Assembly: GCA_963693085.1 (NCBI GenBank)
Contig: OY856411.1
Span: 64,539,001-64,603,000 of the forward strand
Origin: Alisma plantago-aquatica
Lineage: Eukaryota; Streptophyta; Magnoliopsida; Alismatales; Alismataceae
Length of the DNA: 64,000 nt
Reading direction: 5' to 3'
Shown here: positions 47,786 through 58,512 of the stretch, piece by piece
Layout: each line of letters starts with the position of its first letter
Position numbering within the stretch: position 1 is the stretch's first letter
The notes under the pieces: model-generated
The model's database searches: none
Seen by the model: the letters and a program-made list of their open reading frames with translations, nothing else
Told to the model about the DNA's origin: nothing
Program-made: the position numbers and the translations under genes

Positions 47786-49799
47786 TCAAACCTTGGGATT
47801 TGGTGTTAGCTTGGGGACCCATTTCATATTTGGGTTTTTCCCCTTCTCTATATAAGGACAATAAGTAGAGTAACTGCTATTACTCTTGCAATACACACAA
47901 ATCATAGGTTTCTTAGAGCCAGATAACTCTCCATGTAACATATGAGTTTCCTTGATCTTTTTCTTACCATTGCCCTTTCTCTTGCTCCGTGGAGCTCCCC
48001 ATACATATCCCAAACCACTGGTGCCAACTTTTTTAGTAGAGTGATCTCAAACTTCATTGAGGGACTTTTTCCCTTTAAGGAATTTCTGCAAGGAAGTTCT
48101 TAGTTTGTAATTATCATCACTAAGAGTAATGATAGTAGAAGATAAACTAGCAAGATCATCTTTTCCATGAAGTAAGTCAGACTCCAAATATAGGGCTTTA
48201 GTATGATAGGAATCTCACTCAAGAGTAATGCTAGCTACCTCATTACTAGGCAATAGAGGTCTAGAAGATATATCATTAATTTGAGCAAGTGGTCTAGCAT
48301 TTTCAGTTCTAAGCATGATAAGCTCATCAAGATAAATCCATCTTTTATATCATCACAAGAAGGTTTTATATCATCAATTTCAATTCTAAGTAAGACAAGC
48401 TTATCTACTTGGGCTTGGTTTTCTTCATCAAGACTATTGATGTTCTCAAGGTATATGTCATTCTCTACTTTAACTCCATTGTATTGGAGCTCAAGATCAA
48501 GAAACTTCTCTTGCAAGGAATCAATGATATCAAGATGCAACTTCTCATTTTGATCAAGAATGTCAGATTTAGCATAAAAATCATCTATGATTTTTCCTGA
48601 CCTCTTCTTCTTATATTTACATTTGGAATAAGACGAGTGGGCAGCATTACGCATATCAATGAGGGTTTCCTTAGATAATTCATGTAAGTTTACCTCACTT
48701 ATCTCACCAATGTCTTCACTTGTAGATGCCATGAGTGCAAGGTGTAATTCTCCCTCATTTGAGCTCACATCACTAGAAGAGGATCCTTCCCTTATGACAT
48801 GGGTTGCATCTTAGTTCCTTTGTCCTTCTTGTCCTCCTTCTTATACTTACCATCCTTCTTTAGTCCTCCCTTTTCTTAGAGCTGCTCATGTGGTAGGACT
48901 TCTTAGCCTAGGGGTACTCATTCTTGTAATGTCCTTTTTGCCCACATTCATAGAACCTTAGAGTGGAGGAGGACGAAGGCTTTCCTTTGAAGTGCTTTCC
49001 CTTAGAGTAGTTAGCTTCATGCTCACTTGGGGATTCATCTTCACTTGAAGAAGGAGAAGTAGATTGACATGCATGTTGTTGTTAGATAAGGAGTGCTTCC
49101 ATTTGAGCTTTGAATGCTATATATTTGATCTTCTTTGATTCCTTCTCTTCTTGCTTTTCATCTTCCCCTTTCTTGTCAAGCCTTGGCTCATGATCGTGGA
49201 GGTTGTCAATGAGCTGTTCAGTGGAAATGCCACCAAGACTTCTAACTTCTTCAATGGAAGTCACCTTGGATTCCCATCTATTTGGGAAAGACGTTAAGAT
49301 TTTGGAGATGATGGTCCCCTTGTCCATGGTGTGGCCCAATTGAGAAAATCCATTGATGATGGTGTTGAGCCTTATGTACATCTCTACCACCTCTCCGTCT
49401 TCTCCATTTTGAAGTTTTCAAGGAGACCCATAAGCATGTAGATCTTGGACTCCTTGACTTACTTTGTACCTTGATAGGTGATGCACAAGTTGTCCCAAAT
49501 CTCATGGGTTGTGTCCCAAGAGGGATGTGGTTAAACTCAGAGGGGGTGAAGTCTACATAGATGATGCTTATTGCCTATGCACTCAGTTGTACCTTCTTGA
49601 CCATGGCTTCATCCCAAGTGGATATCTCCCTCGTCAGATCCTTGTATGGAAGAATCACCACCTTCCACATGTCGTAGTTCTTTCCTTGAAAGTAGAATTG
49701 CATATGTTATTTCTAATAAAGGAAATTGGTTTCATTGAAGACCGCGAGTCTCATGGAGAAGTCTCCCTCTAGGTTGAGGGACCCAAGTAGGTTGCTCAT
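47786..49799 (-). pseudogene. gag: S1 gag (long, with coiled coil and two damaged zinc knuckles)
   Basis: The ATG at 49799-49797 lies 40 bases after the primer site and opens MSNLLGSLNLEGDFS. Stops and a frameshift follow. NYDMWKVVILPYKD and the frame 49390-49082 carry the copia gag domain (MYIRLNTIINGF, ILTSFPNRWESKVTSIEE). The first zinc knuckle near 48965-48910 reads FYECGQKGHYKNEYP, so its first and last Cys are replaced. A long coiled-coil extension (48768-48235: EKLHLDIIDSLQEKFLDLEL) is typical of Sireviruses. A second Cys-rich motif, CVYCKSNSSYSTYCPY (about 47900), is followed by KWVPKLTPNP. Gag packages the RNA; here its RNA-binding knuckles are impaired. Confidence 0.85.
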
Positions 49800-49838
49800 C
49801 TTCTCGTCTCGTAGGATATCTTGTCGGAGAAGATTATG

Positions 49839-49850
49839 GCTTTGATACCA
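49839..49850 (-). other. S1 primer binding site, Met type
   Basis: The minus strand reads TGGTATCAAAGC, the initiator-Met type site with one difference from that of the Tekay element. Confidence 0.85.
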
Positions 49851-51349
49851 CTAATGGGCTCTAGAGAGGGGTGAATAGAGTTAAAAACACTTGCACAAAG
49901 TTCATTAGATCTTCAAGTTACTACAATGTATGGTATTACAAATATTGAATTTGTAGTGCAACTAATCATACATAGCAAGGATGAGAGAGATTGAAAAAAC
50001 ATAAGAACACAAGTTGTTTTGAGTGGTTCCAATCTCCAAACTGGGAGAAAGTCAGTCCACTACCTTGAGAGGTCAAGCCCTAGGATTTTGCAACCAATGT
50101 ATACTTATACTCCATTATAATGCATACAAGATGACCTTCCTTTTTGGGGTCAAGGATACCCAGTGTTCCCTTTGAGGACAAGGGAGTCAATAAACAAACA
50201 AGATATTACCTATTCAAAGGAGCTAGAGTCTTCTACCTCTACAAGGTCTTACCCACTCTTGCAAGCAGTTGGACACCTTATCCAAGGAGATACCATTCTT
50301 GTAACAATTATTTTTTCATGAAGGATTTACCCACTCTACTCCAAGATCTTCAGCCTTGACCTTCTCCTTCACCTTGGAGAAGATTTTGGACCTTCTTCTA
50401 TAGCTTGAAGAAGCTTGCACCATCTCCTTTACTTGGAGAAGCTTTCACCAACTTGATCTTGAAGAAAGGAGTTGGTTAAAGGGAAGCTTTGGGAGCTTTA
50501 TAAGTATAAAATGAAGTATCACTCTCACTCATATGGACATTTGTATTTGAAAACAAGATAAAGAAAGGTGCGCAAGTGGGCTGAATGCACTCAACTATAG
50601 TTAGGAGCTTGAATAGCATGAAGGAGAAACCTTGGAATGAACTTCAAGAGGCCCTCTTTATATTTGGGGGTGTCAACATAAGGGTAGGATCACTAAGGAA
50701 TGATTTCTAGCTACTTAAAGTTTTGTAACATATATAATTTCAATTTTTGCAACACTCCAATGAAAAGAATCACTTTTCTACACACTTCGTACAGTGCAAC
50801 TGGTCGAGTTTTAATAATGGTAACTCGACCGATTTCACTATGCGACATTTTAAAGTATTGGTTGAGTTTAACATGCATGAAAGTCAACTTAACCACTTAA
50901 ATTAGTTTTGTTCAGTGTAGGGACTAGTCGAGTCAGTGTATGGTATACCCGATCAAACTTGAATTTTCTCAAAATCCATCAAGAGGATTGGTCGAGTTTG
51001 TCACAGGTAAAACTCAACCAACAAAACACTTGTAATGAAATTTGGAAAATGTAATTAAAGTGATTAAACATTAAAATTTACAGCTTCTAATTTTTTCTCA
51101 TCTTATTTACAAGCCATTACATCTATATAAATGATTACAAAAATCATCCTAAGGGGTTTAGGGTGTTTTCCAAAAAAAGTGAATTGAATTACTTTTGACT
51201 TGAACTTGATCAAGCTAGGGATTGATTGAAATTATCCTTTTCATGTATTAATGCCTGATATCAATCTCAAATACACATATTAGATAAATATCAATGGAAT
51301 GGTCAAGTCATTATCAAAATACGGACAATGTATAACTCCCAGGTCAACA
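49851..51349 (-). repeat. S1 5' LTR (about 1499 bp, inner end damaged)
   Basis: It is colinear with 32129-33655. The outer end AGGTCAACA is intact. The inner end lacks about 10 bp: where the 3' LTR starts TGTTAGATCAAATGGTC on the plus strand, this copy has only CTAATGGGCTC directly abutting the primer site, so the conserved terminal TG is lost. Confidence 0.85.
50802..51019. repeat. Same palindrome array in the S1 5' LTR, more decayed
   Basis: Unit starts are about 50802, 50860, 50925 and 50990. Unit 1 still has both arms (GGTCGAGTT, AACTCGACC). Units 2-4 have C-to-T or G-to-A changes in CpG positions of the arms, for example GGTTGAGTTT and AACTCAACC. Confidence 0.8.
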
Positions 51350-51354
51350 ACTAG

Positions 51355-52350
51355 TATAGGAGCATTTAGTGTAATTTTGTTGGACCCTTCTCAAGGCTAG
51401 AATGTGGGTGATGTGAAGTCTAAAACCTTACACCCTCCATTACTACCCTCAACCCCTAATTACCTTAAGAGTTCCTATCCTAGAAACCTAGGCTTGACTA
51501 GACCTTAATGAATTCCACCTAAAACCTACCCCAATTGAGCCTCGTAAGGGTAGGAAGGTGGTGTTAGGGACTAGTACCCCTATACTCACCCTACCTTATA
51601 CATGGCAAGTTAGTAGTTTAGGGCAATTCATTAGCCTCTAGATTATTGTTTGGTTTGATAATCTAAATGAAATAATAATGTTTACATGTTATCACCTCCA
51701 ACCTAATTGACAAGTACATCCCCCACATATCCCACACTTCTTATATTTTCACTAAAACCCTAATTGCCTTCTTGCTTAGCTAGTATATACTTAGTTATCT
51801 CTTTTATTTCTTAATTAGTTTGTTGCCTTGTTATTGCTTTGTTATTTCTAGTTAATGTCTTTAATTGCCCTTTTTCCTTGGTTTCTAATTTAGTGTAGTT
51901 TAGATCTCTTCTTGCTTTCCTTAGTGTAGTTTGCTCTTTTTCTTTCCCATCTTGTCACTTCTTGCTCATTGGAATTAATTATCTAGAGGGTAATTTAGGT
52001 TTTGGTTCTTCTCTTCCTTTAATTGCTTGATTGTTCAACCCTTAATGTCATCAACAAGTCAACCATAAAACTCTTGAACCCTAGACTCTGTAGTAGGAAC
52101 CTAGCCAAAACTAACCTAGCTATAGTGCCCCCTTTCTCTCTTGGGTTCAACCCCTAACTTTTCACCCTCCTCTACTATAACACAACCTTGTGCACTTGCA
52201 GGTAAGTGGTTCTGTCTATGTGAGTGAGCCTATTAGGGATCTATAAATTTGAAAGATATCCAGTGTGTTCGAACCCTTAAGGTGTGTGCATTTAGTCAAG
52301 ATTCAATTGATTTAGGTGGGTGTATACCTTAGGGTGAGGAGAAACGCACC
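51355..52350 (+). repeat. A1 3' LTR, right part (cut by S1)
   Basis: It resumes at TATAGGAGCATTTAG, matching 23477 onward of the 5' LTR, and runs to GAGGAGAAACGCACC. Joining 30897-32128 to 51355-52350 restores one continuous LTR colinear with 22046-24472, which proves that S1 inserted into it. Confidence 0.85.
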
Positions 52351-53950
52351 ACTTTGACTACACTAAGGCATTCAAACAAGAAATGCAAATAATAATCAAG
52401 CCTAAGTTGAACCTACACTATACTCAAATACACAAACTAAAATATTAATTGAATTAAGTTAGACTAATTAGTAATAAGAGAGAAAAAGAGTAATTAATCA
52501 AATTAGGGTAGCAATTATACTAAACAAGTAAAGAAGAGCTACACTAAGCAAGTAACTAAGAAATACTAGAGCAAGTAACCATACAAGCACTTCTTAATCT
52601 AGCAAGAGCTAATGAACATGAACAAGGAACACAACCTAAGCAAACAAACAATTAGGTAGTAATATAGAAATTAGGGTTTAAGAAAGTATATGCAATAAGT
52701 GGGTTATTTGGGGGGATATGCACTAATCAACCATGTAAATGGTACATTCATGCACAAAATTCCAACAAATACCTATGAAATAAAAGAAAAAGGATCAATG
52801 TAGAGCATTCTCCTATTCTATTAGTTGGCCATGGATGGAATGGTAGTGTATAGCGTAACTAGTCCGTATCACTCAACATCCACCCTTGCAAGGCTGCATT
52901 GACTAAATGAATAAATAGGCATAAGTCTATATAATCCAAGTCTAGGTTTCTAGACATCGTATTCTTAATGCACTTAAGGGCAAGGAATGGAGTGGATAGT
53001 AAGGGGGTATTTTGCATCCTAGTAGTTCCATCGAACCACTAAGAACTCCATTTTTCTAAGTGTATTTGGAGGAGCACATCTAGATACTTTGATCTCGTAC
53101 CTAGTACTAGGGAATTGGTAGACAAAGAGGAAGGTAAAGAACTAGATAAGGTTCCTCTTTAGACTTGGGAGTTTCTCCACCAAAAAGCCAAAAATCATTC
53201 ATTTTTCCTATTCCTTAAGTGGTTATGTAGATCAAACAACCATAGCAAGAGGTATGGAAGGACAACAAGAAAGAATATAGCATTAGAAAATAAATTTTAG
53301 TGATTGAAAATATTTTCCAAAATAGTATCTTAGTCAGATATTTTCCCCAAACATCCCAAAAAGGATATTAGCTACTCATAGTCAAAAAAATAACAAAAGA
53401 AAGTGGGAAATAGAATAGAAACTCCATGTGGCGTGGATGAGGGAGCTCCTCACTTCACCTATAGTAGCTCTAAGGGTGTTATTCTCTTCTAAGGGTGTAG
53501 GATGGCATGCAAAATGGAAGATATTGCCAAAACTTCTAAAAACTAGGATTTTGGTGTGGAGGGTGGAAGTCAGTTAAATGAAATGAGTGAGGAATCAAGG
53601 GTTGTTCTTATAGAGGCATGGGGTGGCCAAACTTAGACTCCTATCCACCACTAGTGTATATATAGTACTTAGTGTCTCTAAGGTTAAGTGGGGGTGGGGT
53701 AGTAAAATGACGTGTGAGAAGTAGTAGGGTTATGTATGTAAAATGGTTATGGTGGACACCATCATCCATTATGGGTGGAGTTAAAATGATTGTGGTGGAT
53801 GGGAACTTTCATGGTGGAAAGATGAAAATATCTAATAATTTTTTGGTGGAAAGAGGTGGAGTAGCATGGTCTGTGACTGTGGTAGCCTTAGGGTAGAATG
53901 ACCATGGTGGGTGCCACAGTCGTGGTGGGGGAGGTAGGAGGGGGTCAAGG
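52351..53950 (-). repeat. Right piece of an old Athila-like LTR in inverted orientation
   Basis: The plus strand here resembles the reverse complement of the A1 LTR. CTTTGACTACACTAAGG parallels the complement of 24168-24180, TTATTTGGGGGGATATGCAC the complement near 23845, TTGGCCATGGAT and AACTAGTCC the complement of 23700-23735, and a CATGGTGG / CAGTCGTGGTGG array (53745-53935) that of the LTR motif array. It carries a TATA-like TGTATATATAG near 53657. Identity is moderate, so it belongs to a related, older family. Confidence 0.7.
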
Positions 53951-54740
53951 AGAATTGTCAACATTTATTATGAAATAGAATGCATTCTACATACCTTATT
54001 ACAAACAACAGAAAAAGTGGCACGATATGGATATCCAAACTAGGGCACCATCAATAATTAATATGTTTATGGGCACTCATGTGTAAACTATGGATACAAC
54101 TTCGTCTAGAAAGAAACAAGTTACAAGCAACTTCATTGGTTGTGCAAGTTATAAGAATAAGGTCTCCACTGTGAAACATCTCACTTTGAATTAGTCAACC
54201 AAAACAAAGTGTCTCATTCCATTAAGTGGTTATACATATTAGGTATAGAGCATAATTGTTAGGTTTGCACATGCATGCATGCTCTATCTCAAATTGATTC
54301 ATATTACCATTGGAGGTGTGTTGTAGAATCTTCTAATCCACCACAAATATAAGGTCAGAATGTAAGAGGTTCTTGAGTAGAATTTCAAAGTGTCGAGATC
54401 TCATCTTGGTTTTGACCAAGTATAGTTGAATTATTTGAACCTCTTTAATGAGAAGTTATAAACCTGAAATCCTAATTTAATATTGATACATTAGATGGAT
54501 ATTTCTCTAGGGTTCTTTAGGATAAATTTTATTTACAATGTATTTCTCTCTGGAGAGACCTAAATTAGTATCCAAGATAGGTCTAATGGTATACACAAAG
54601 GTTTTAAATTTGATTCGATTTTCCCATTGCACAATCATTGTAAGAGAAATTCATGTGATGGAAACACGTTGATGTGCATAATTGACTAATATATCCATTG
54701 AGTCATGAAAACCATATATGATAGACCCCACGACACACAT
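53951..54740. other. AT-rich DNA, no gene seen
   Basis: No open frame or repeat signature that I can name is present. It separates the LTR stack from the microsatellite cluster. Confidence 0.5.
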
Positions 54741-54743
54741 ATG

Positions 54744-54786
<43 letters not shown>
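54741..54786. repeat. (TA)n-(TG)n compound microsatellite
   Basis: About ten TA repeats are followed by about twelve GT repeats. Confidence 0.9.
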
Positions 54787-55002
54787 TTATTTAGACTTAT
54801 ATATATATATTACATTGTTTTTCACTATTGATAACCCTACAATAGTATATGAGCTAGGTCTAACAGTATATATTTAGGTCTTAAATTTTTTATTCAAGTT
54901 TTTTAATTGGATGATGATTGAAAAAAGTTATGAAAATAGATTAATGTGCACATCCATAAATGAGAGTGTATCCATTGAGTTAAGAAAAAATTTATTATAA
55001 AC

Positions 55003-55038
55003 TACACACACGCACGCACACACACACACGCACACACG

Positions 55039-55114
<76 letters not shown>

Positions 55115-55256
55115 TATATATATGCATACATGTATATGTATATATGTGTGTGTGTATTTCTATGTTGATGTGCGTGTTTGCATGTGTGTGTGTTTGTGTG
55201 TGTGTGTGTGTTTGTGTTTGTTTGTGTGTGTGAGAGAGACAGAGAGAAAGAATTTA

Positions 55257-55308
<52 letters not shown>

Positions 55309-55350
55309 CATATACATATAATATATATATATATATACATATATATATCT
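55003..55350. repeat. Compound microsatellite cluster (CA)n, (TA)n, (TG)n, (TA)n
   Basis: (CA)n with CGCA interruptions covers 55003-55084, (TA)n 55085-55123, imperfect (TG)n with TTTG variants and an AGAG tail 55145-55255, and a second (TA)n 55261-55350. The CA and TG blocks are mutually complementary across the first TA block, so the cluster could fold into a long stem. The open frames here are repeats of Ile-Tyr and Val-Cys and are not genes. Confidence 0.9.
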
Positions 55351-55353
55351 ATA

Positions 55354-55657
55354 CTAGTGAACGCACACGTGCACATGCACGTGACATATAAAATTTGTTG
55401 AAAATGTGCGGGGAGAAAACTCCTCCGTGAAAGGGTCCATACGGTAAAAGATATTTGTGTTGGTTGTTTGAAAGGAGATAATCAAAGAATCGTTTTCGTG
55501 GGATGAAGAGAGAAATACAGAATTAAAGATAATAAAAGTTAATATGAGAGTGTGAGAATAAATATTTGTAGGAGCAAAATTTCTTGAAAAAAATGAGAAA
55601 AGAGAGTGAATCAAGGAGAGCGCAGCATCAAACTCGCTCTTTATATAGTAATATAGA
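55354..55657 (-). mobile_element. Small non-autonomous Helitron (304 bp)
   Basis: On the minus strand the element starts TCTATATTACTATATAAAG (at 55657) preceded by A, and ends ...TTCACTAG followed by T (at 55354). It is thus inserted between A and T without a target duplication, as Helitrons are. Eight bases before the CTAG end lies the perfect palindrome CACGTGCACATGCACGTG (55366-55383), the subterminal hairpin. It has no coding capacity for Rep/helicase, so it was moved in trans. The 3' end abuts the (TA)n block. Confidence 0.85.
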
Positions 55658-56480
55658 TTATACATTCATCACTTTTATAGCGCACAAAACACTCAATCAT
55701 TGACAAGGTTTATTGTCATGTTATATAAAGGAATGGTTGATCTCATAAACTTGGCCGCCTTCTGGAAGCGGCATAGTTGGAAGGCCGTGAATGATATTTG
55801 CTTTTTTCCTCCATGCACTTGTGGACCATTTGGTTGTCGAATTGAGTGTTCTCTTTTTGCCTACCGCCGACAGGTAGGAAAGGTGAAAGGTTTTGACTAT
55901 TGGTACCAATAAATTCTCATGGTTTGCTTCTATAAAGCGTTCCTAAAAAGACTTAAAAGCAGTGAGATATGTTATTCAAAATTTGATTTGCGACATGCAG
56001 GGATCAATCACATAAATAAAAGGTTATTATATAGTTGATGATAAGAATAAATAAATGGAAACTACAACCTAAACGTTTTGAGCCGCATAAGACTGAATAA
56101 ATAACAACTACAATGTTTCGGCTTTCAATGAGATGGTTGACTTTGGTATCTCTTAAACAGATATAAGAAACGGTATGATTTTTAGTGACTTTTGTGTCTT
56201 TTGAAATTACCAGATTACCAATCCATCCAACTAAATTGTATAATCGAAAGACATAGCTCCTGTGGTGTACCGCTTAATTCCTATCATCTGTCCATCCAAC
56301 GATAATGAATTGATGATAATTCAAAAAGGATTTTTTATATAAGTATGCCCAATAAATAAAAGGCAATGAACTCGAGGTGTAGCAACAAAAGACGACGGAG
56401 TTGAAAAAAATTATGAATCAAACTCCATAAATTATAACATGTACATGATTGAACATCAATATTGTTAGGAACGGTGGCGG
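55658..56480. other. Unassigned DNA between Helitron and GC-richer island
   Basis: There is no open frame longer than about 70 codons and no motif I recognise. The stretch 55745-55905 is less AT-rich than its surroundings (CTTGGCCGCCTTCTGGAAG, CTACCGCCGACAGG) and could be an unknown gene fragment. Confidence 0.4.
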
Positions 56481-58034
56481 ACCCTTAATCATGTTGAAGA
56501 CGCAACACCTGCTTCGAGTCGGCTGGCCTAACACAATTGCAAAATTAAGAGAATATATTTGATAAAATCTTGGTAGTGGGGCATACCTTTATTTAGCTCA
56601 CACGCTCGTATATATTATATACGTAAATTGCAAATTTGCCGTACCACCCACACCGGACACTCTCCACGCACCCTTAAATCTAACTCTATTCGGCGATCTC
56701 CATGATTATAATAAGAAGATAGTCAGCAGAATCAAGCATCTAGCTACCCAGATCCGTCCCCCCTTTGCTCTTCCTGTATATAATTCCCACAGACCTTTTT
56801 CTTTGCCCTTCCCACATACCTTTTTCTTTGCCCGCGATATCTTGCAGTCTCGAATGTGGGGAGAGCCTGAGAGAGGAGGTCAAGAATTGAATTGGCAACT
56901 ATTCTCAAGCGTCTGAAGAGTCTGGTTGCTTCTAGGATCGGGAAAGATGGTCGAAACCCATCTTCAGATAAGAAAAAAAATCAAAGAAGCACCCTTCCTA
57001 CTGTGGCGGCTGCGGCGTCCTTTACTTCATGCTTCGCTCTTTCATGGTCCCATCGTTAGCTAGTTCCGTAAAGAATGAAAAGCAGCATCACGCTGAAATT
57101 TCCCTGAAGCACAATGGGCCAGTAGCTACAAAACATCAAAAGTAGCAATGGCGCCAGAGCCAACTGGGCATCGTTTCCTATCAGCATCGTCATCGTCTGA
57201 ACAAGGACCGTACGGGTCAACGGCTGCGTCAAAGGAAACCTGCATGGACATGTCCCTGGTAGTGACGATGGTCAGCGAAGAAGACATAGAAAACTCCCAA
57301 AGTAGCTAGCGGCGTATTATCCTCAGCTCTAACCACAGTCACGGTGGAACAACAGAGGGATGTTGTGAAATGGATCATGTTCAACTGCCAGGCGGAGGAG
57401 CGCGCCACCGCAGTAGCGGAAGTCGGGTAGACACGACACCAGGAAATCGGTGTTGGATGTCATCCACTGCCTCGGTTCCAGTACTGTTGCTCCTGCGGAG
57501 GTCCGACACTGGTGCAAGGTGGAACATGTGATGGTGCAGGCGAGCACGCGCGAAGAAGTCATCATCTCCGGTTAGAGTCCTACTGTGCCTTGATGTTGAT
57601 GGCGGCTACTCGGTAGGGATTACTTGATTAACGCACATATTGATGTAAACCTACATCAAATTGGAAGTCGTAAGGAGCGACGCGGTTTGTTGCAAGCGGT
57701 TGGCGGCGTTGTCATAGGGATGTGTGATTTATAACAGAAGAGAGATAGTTGCTGAATGTGTGGGTGATCATTGCCACACCCTCATTCTCGGACTGGATAA
57801 TATCACGTAGGGATGAAAACCGCACATGGAGGCGGAGGTTGGTGGAATGAGTTTGACTGATGGTTATGGGTGAGAGAGAGAAGGGTGTGTGAAATTCAAA
57901 TTCAAGCGTGAGAGAGTTTTGAAGTAAAAAAAGTTGAAAAAACGGTGAAGGAGAGTGCAAACTTTTGCCACGTTGGCAAAACCGTGGTATGTCATTGGTC
58001 AATATAACTTTGGGCGGATGTATTTGAACTACCT
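56480..58034. other. GC-richer island, possible captured gene fragments
   Basis: This ~1.5 kb is clearly richer in G and C and in CpG than the flanks. A promoter-like TATA (CTGTATATAATTCCC, about 56776) is followed by a pyrimidine-rich stretch and several short plus-strand frames. One of them, 53 codons from ATG 57149 (MAPEPTGHRFLSASSSS), has codon-like composition but no family I know. Minus-strand frames at 57329-57565 and 57712-58038 are equally unassigned. The right end is a Helitron-like 5' terminus (58035-58066), so capture by a Helitron is plausible but unproven. Confidence 0.4.
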
Positions 58035-58066
58035 GCAAAACTCGCTCTTTTTATAGTAGTATATAT
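58035..58066 (-). mobile_element. Second Helitron-like 5' terminus
   Basis: The minus strand reads TATACTACTATAAAAAGAGC and then GAGTTTTGC. It matches the first bases of the Helitron at 55657 (TCTATATTACTATATAAAG, AGCGAGTTTG) at most positions. The leading TC is lost in the adjoining (TA)n run. No CTAG-plus-hairpin 3' end belonging to it was found between 55660 and 58030. Confidence 0.5.
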
Positions 58067-58218
58067 ATATATATATATATATATCTAAATATGTACATAT
58101 ATATACATATATATATACATACATACATATACATATACATATATATATGTACCTATGTATACATATATGTGTATATATACATGTAAATATATGTATATAT
58201 ACACATATATTTATATAT
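58050..58218. repeat. (TA)n and TACATA-type microsatellite
   Basis: A pure TA run lies at about 58060-58084, followed by imperfect TACATA / TGTATA repeats to about 58218. Confidence 0.85.
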
Positions 58219-58245
58219 AGGCCATTCATTCTCTACCTGCATGGG

Positions 58246-58512
58246 TAACTAACTTTAGTTACCCATAGATCTATTTTTGTAAGAGGAAGGTACCTATTTG
58301 TAATGAGACATACATTGTTTGTAATGAGATGGCCAAATTTGTAATACAAACACTCGTTTTGTAGTACAACATAAATTGTTGTCATAAATATCATTTTTAC
58401 TATAATCAAATGTGTAATACAAAATGAGTGTTTGTATTACAAATTTGGTCATCTCATTGCATATAGGTACCTTTCTATTACAAAATAGATCCACATGTAA
58501 CTAAGTTAGTTT
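58246..58512. mobile_element. Fold-back MITE (~267 bp)
   Basis: The left arm (about 58246-58370) and right arm (about 58421-58512) are inverted copies: AACTAACTTTAGTTAC with GTAACTAAGTTAGTT, GGTACCTAT with ATAGGTACC, and CCAAATTTGTAATACAAAC with GTTTGTATTACAAATTTGG. The left arm has about 21 extra bases, an internal duplication (TTTGTAATGAGA twice). The ~45 bp centre is not paired. It has no coding capacity. The superfamily is undecided because no clean target duplication is visible. Confidence 0.75.

Larger units (their letters stand above)
32129..51349 (-). mobile_element. S1: Sirevirus-like (SIRE/Maximus) Ty1/copia element, interrupted by A2
   Basis: The LTRs are 32129-33655 (3') and 49851-51349 (5'). 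The outer flanks GCTAG (32124-32128) and ACTAG (51350-51354) are a 5 bp target duplication with one change. Coding order on the minus strand is gag, protease, integrase, reverse transcriptase, RNase H, then an env-like ORF. This copia order with a very long gag, a coiled-coil gag extension and a 3' extra ORF is diagnostic of Sireviruses. The 19.2 kb length includes A2 (8.0 kb), giving about 11.2 kb for the element itself. Key residues are lost in protease and RT. LTR divergence is about 11% over ~270 bp compared by eye. Confidence 0.9.
22046..52350 (+). mobile_element. A1: Athila/Tat-like Ty3/gypsy element, gag-protease only, interrupted by S1
   Basis: The 5' LTR is about 22046-24472. The 3' LTR starts near 30897 and ends at 52350, split by S1 (32129-51349). 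Removing S1 leaves an element of about 11.1 kb. A tRNA-Asp-type primer site follows the 5' LTR. Coding order is gag (from 24671), aspartic protease (to 26870) and an ATHILA-type ORF (from 28364). There is no reverse transcriptase, RNase H or integrase sequence between protease and the 3' ORF (1.5 kb) or elsewhere. ACTTT at 22041-22045 and 52351-52355 may be the target duplication, which would put the termini at these positions, but the ends then lack TG/CA, so boundaries are uncertain by some tens of bases. LTR divergence is near 11% over ~330 bp read by eye. Confidence 0.85.

Noticed and set aside
54928..55391. Open frames of 129 and 89 codons on opposite strands
   Set aside because: They are translations of CA/TG/TA microsatellites (Ile-Tyr and Val-Cys runs).
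57329..57565. 78-codon minus-strand open frame in the GC-richer island
   Set aside because: No recognisable family; open frames of this size are expected by chance in GC-richer DNA.
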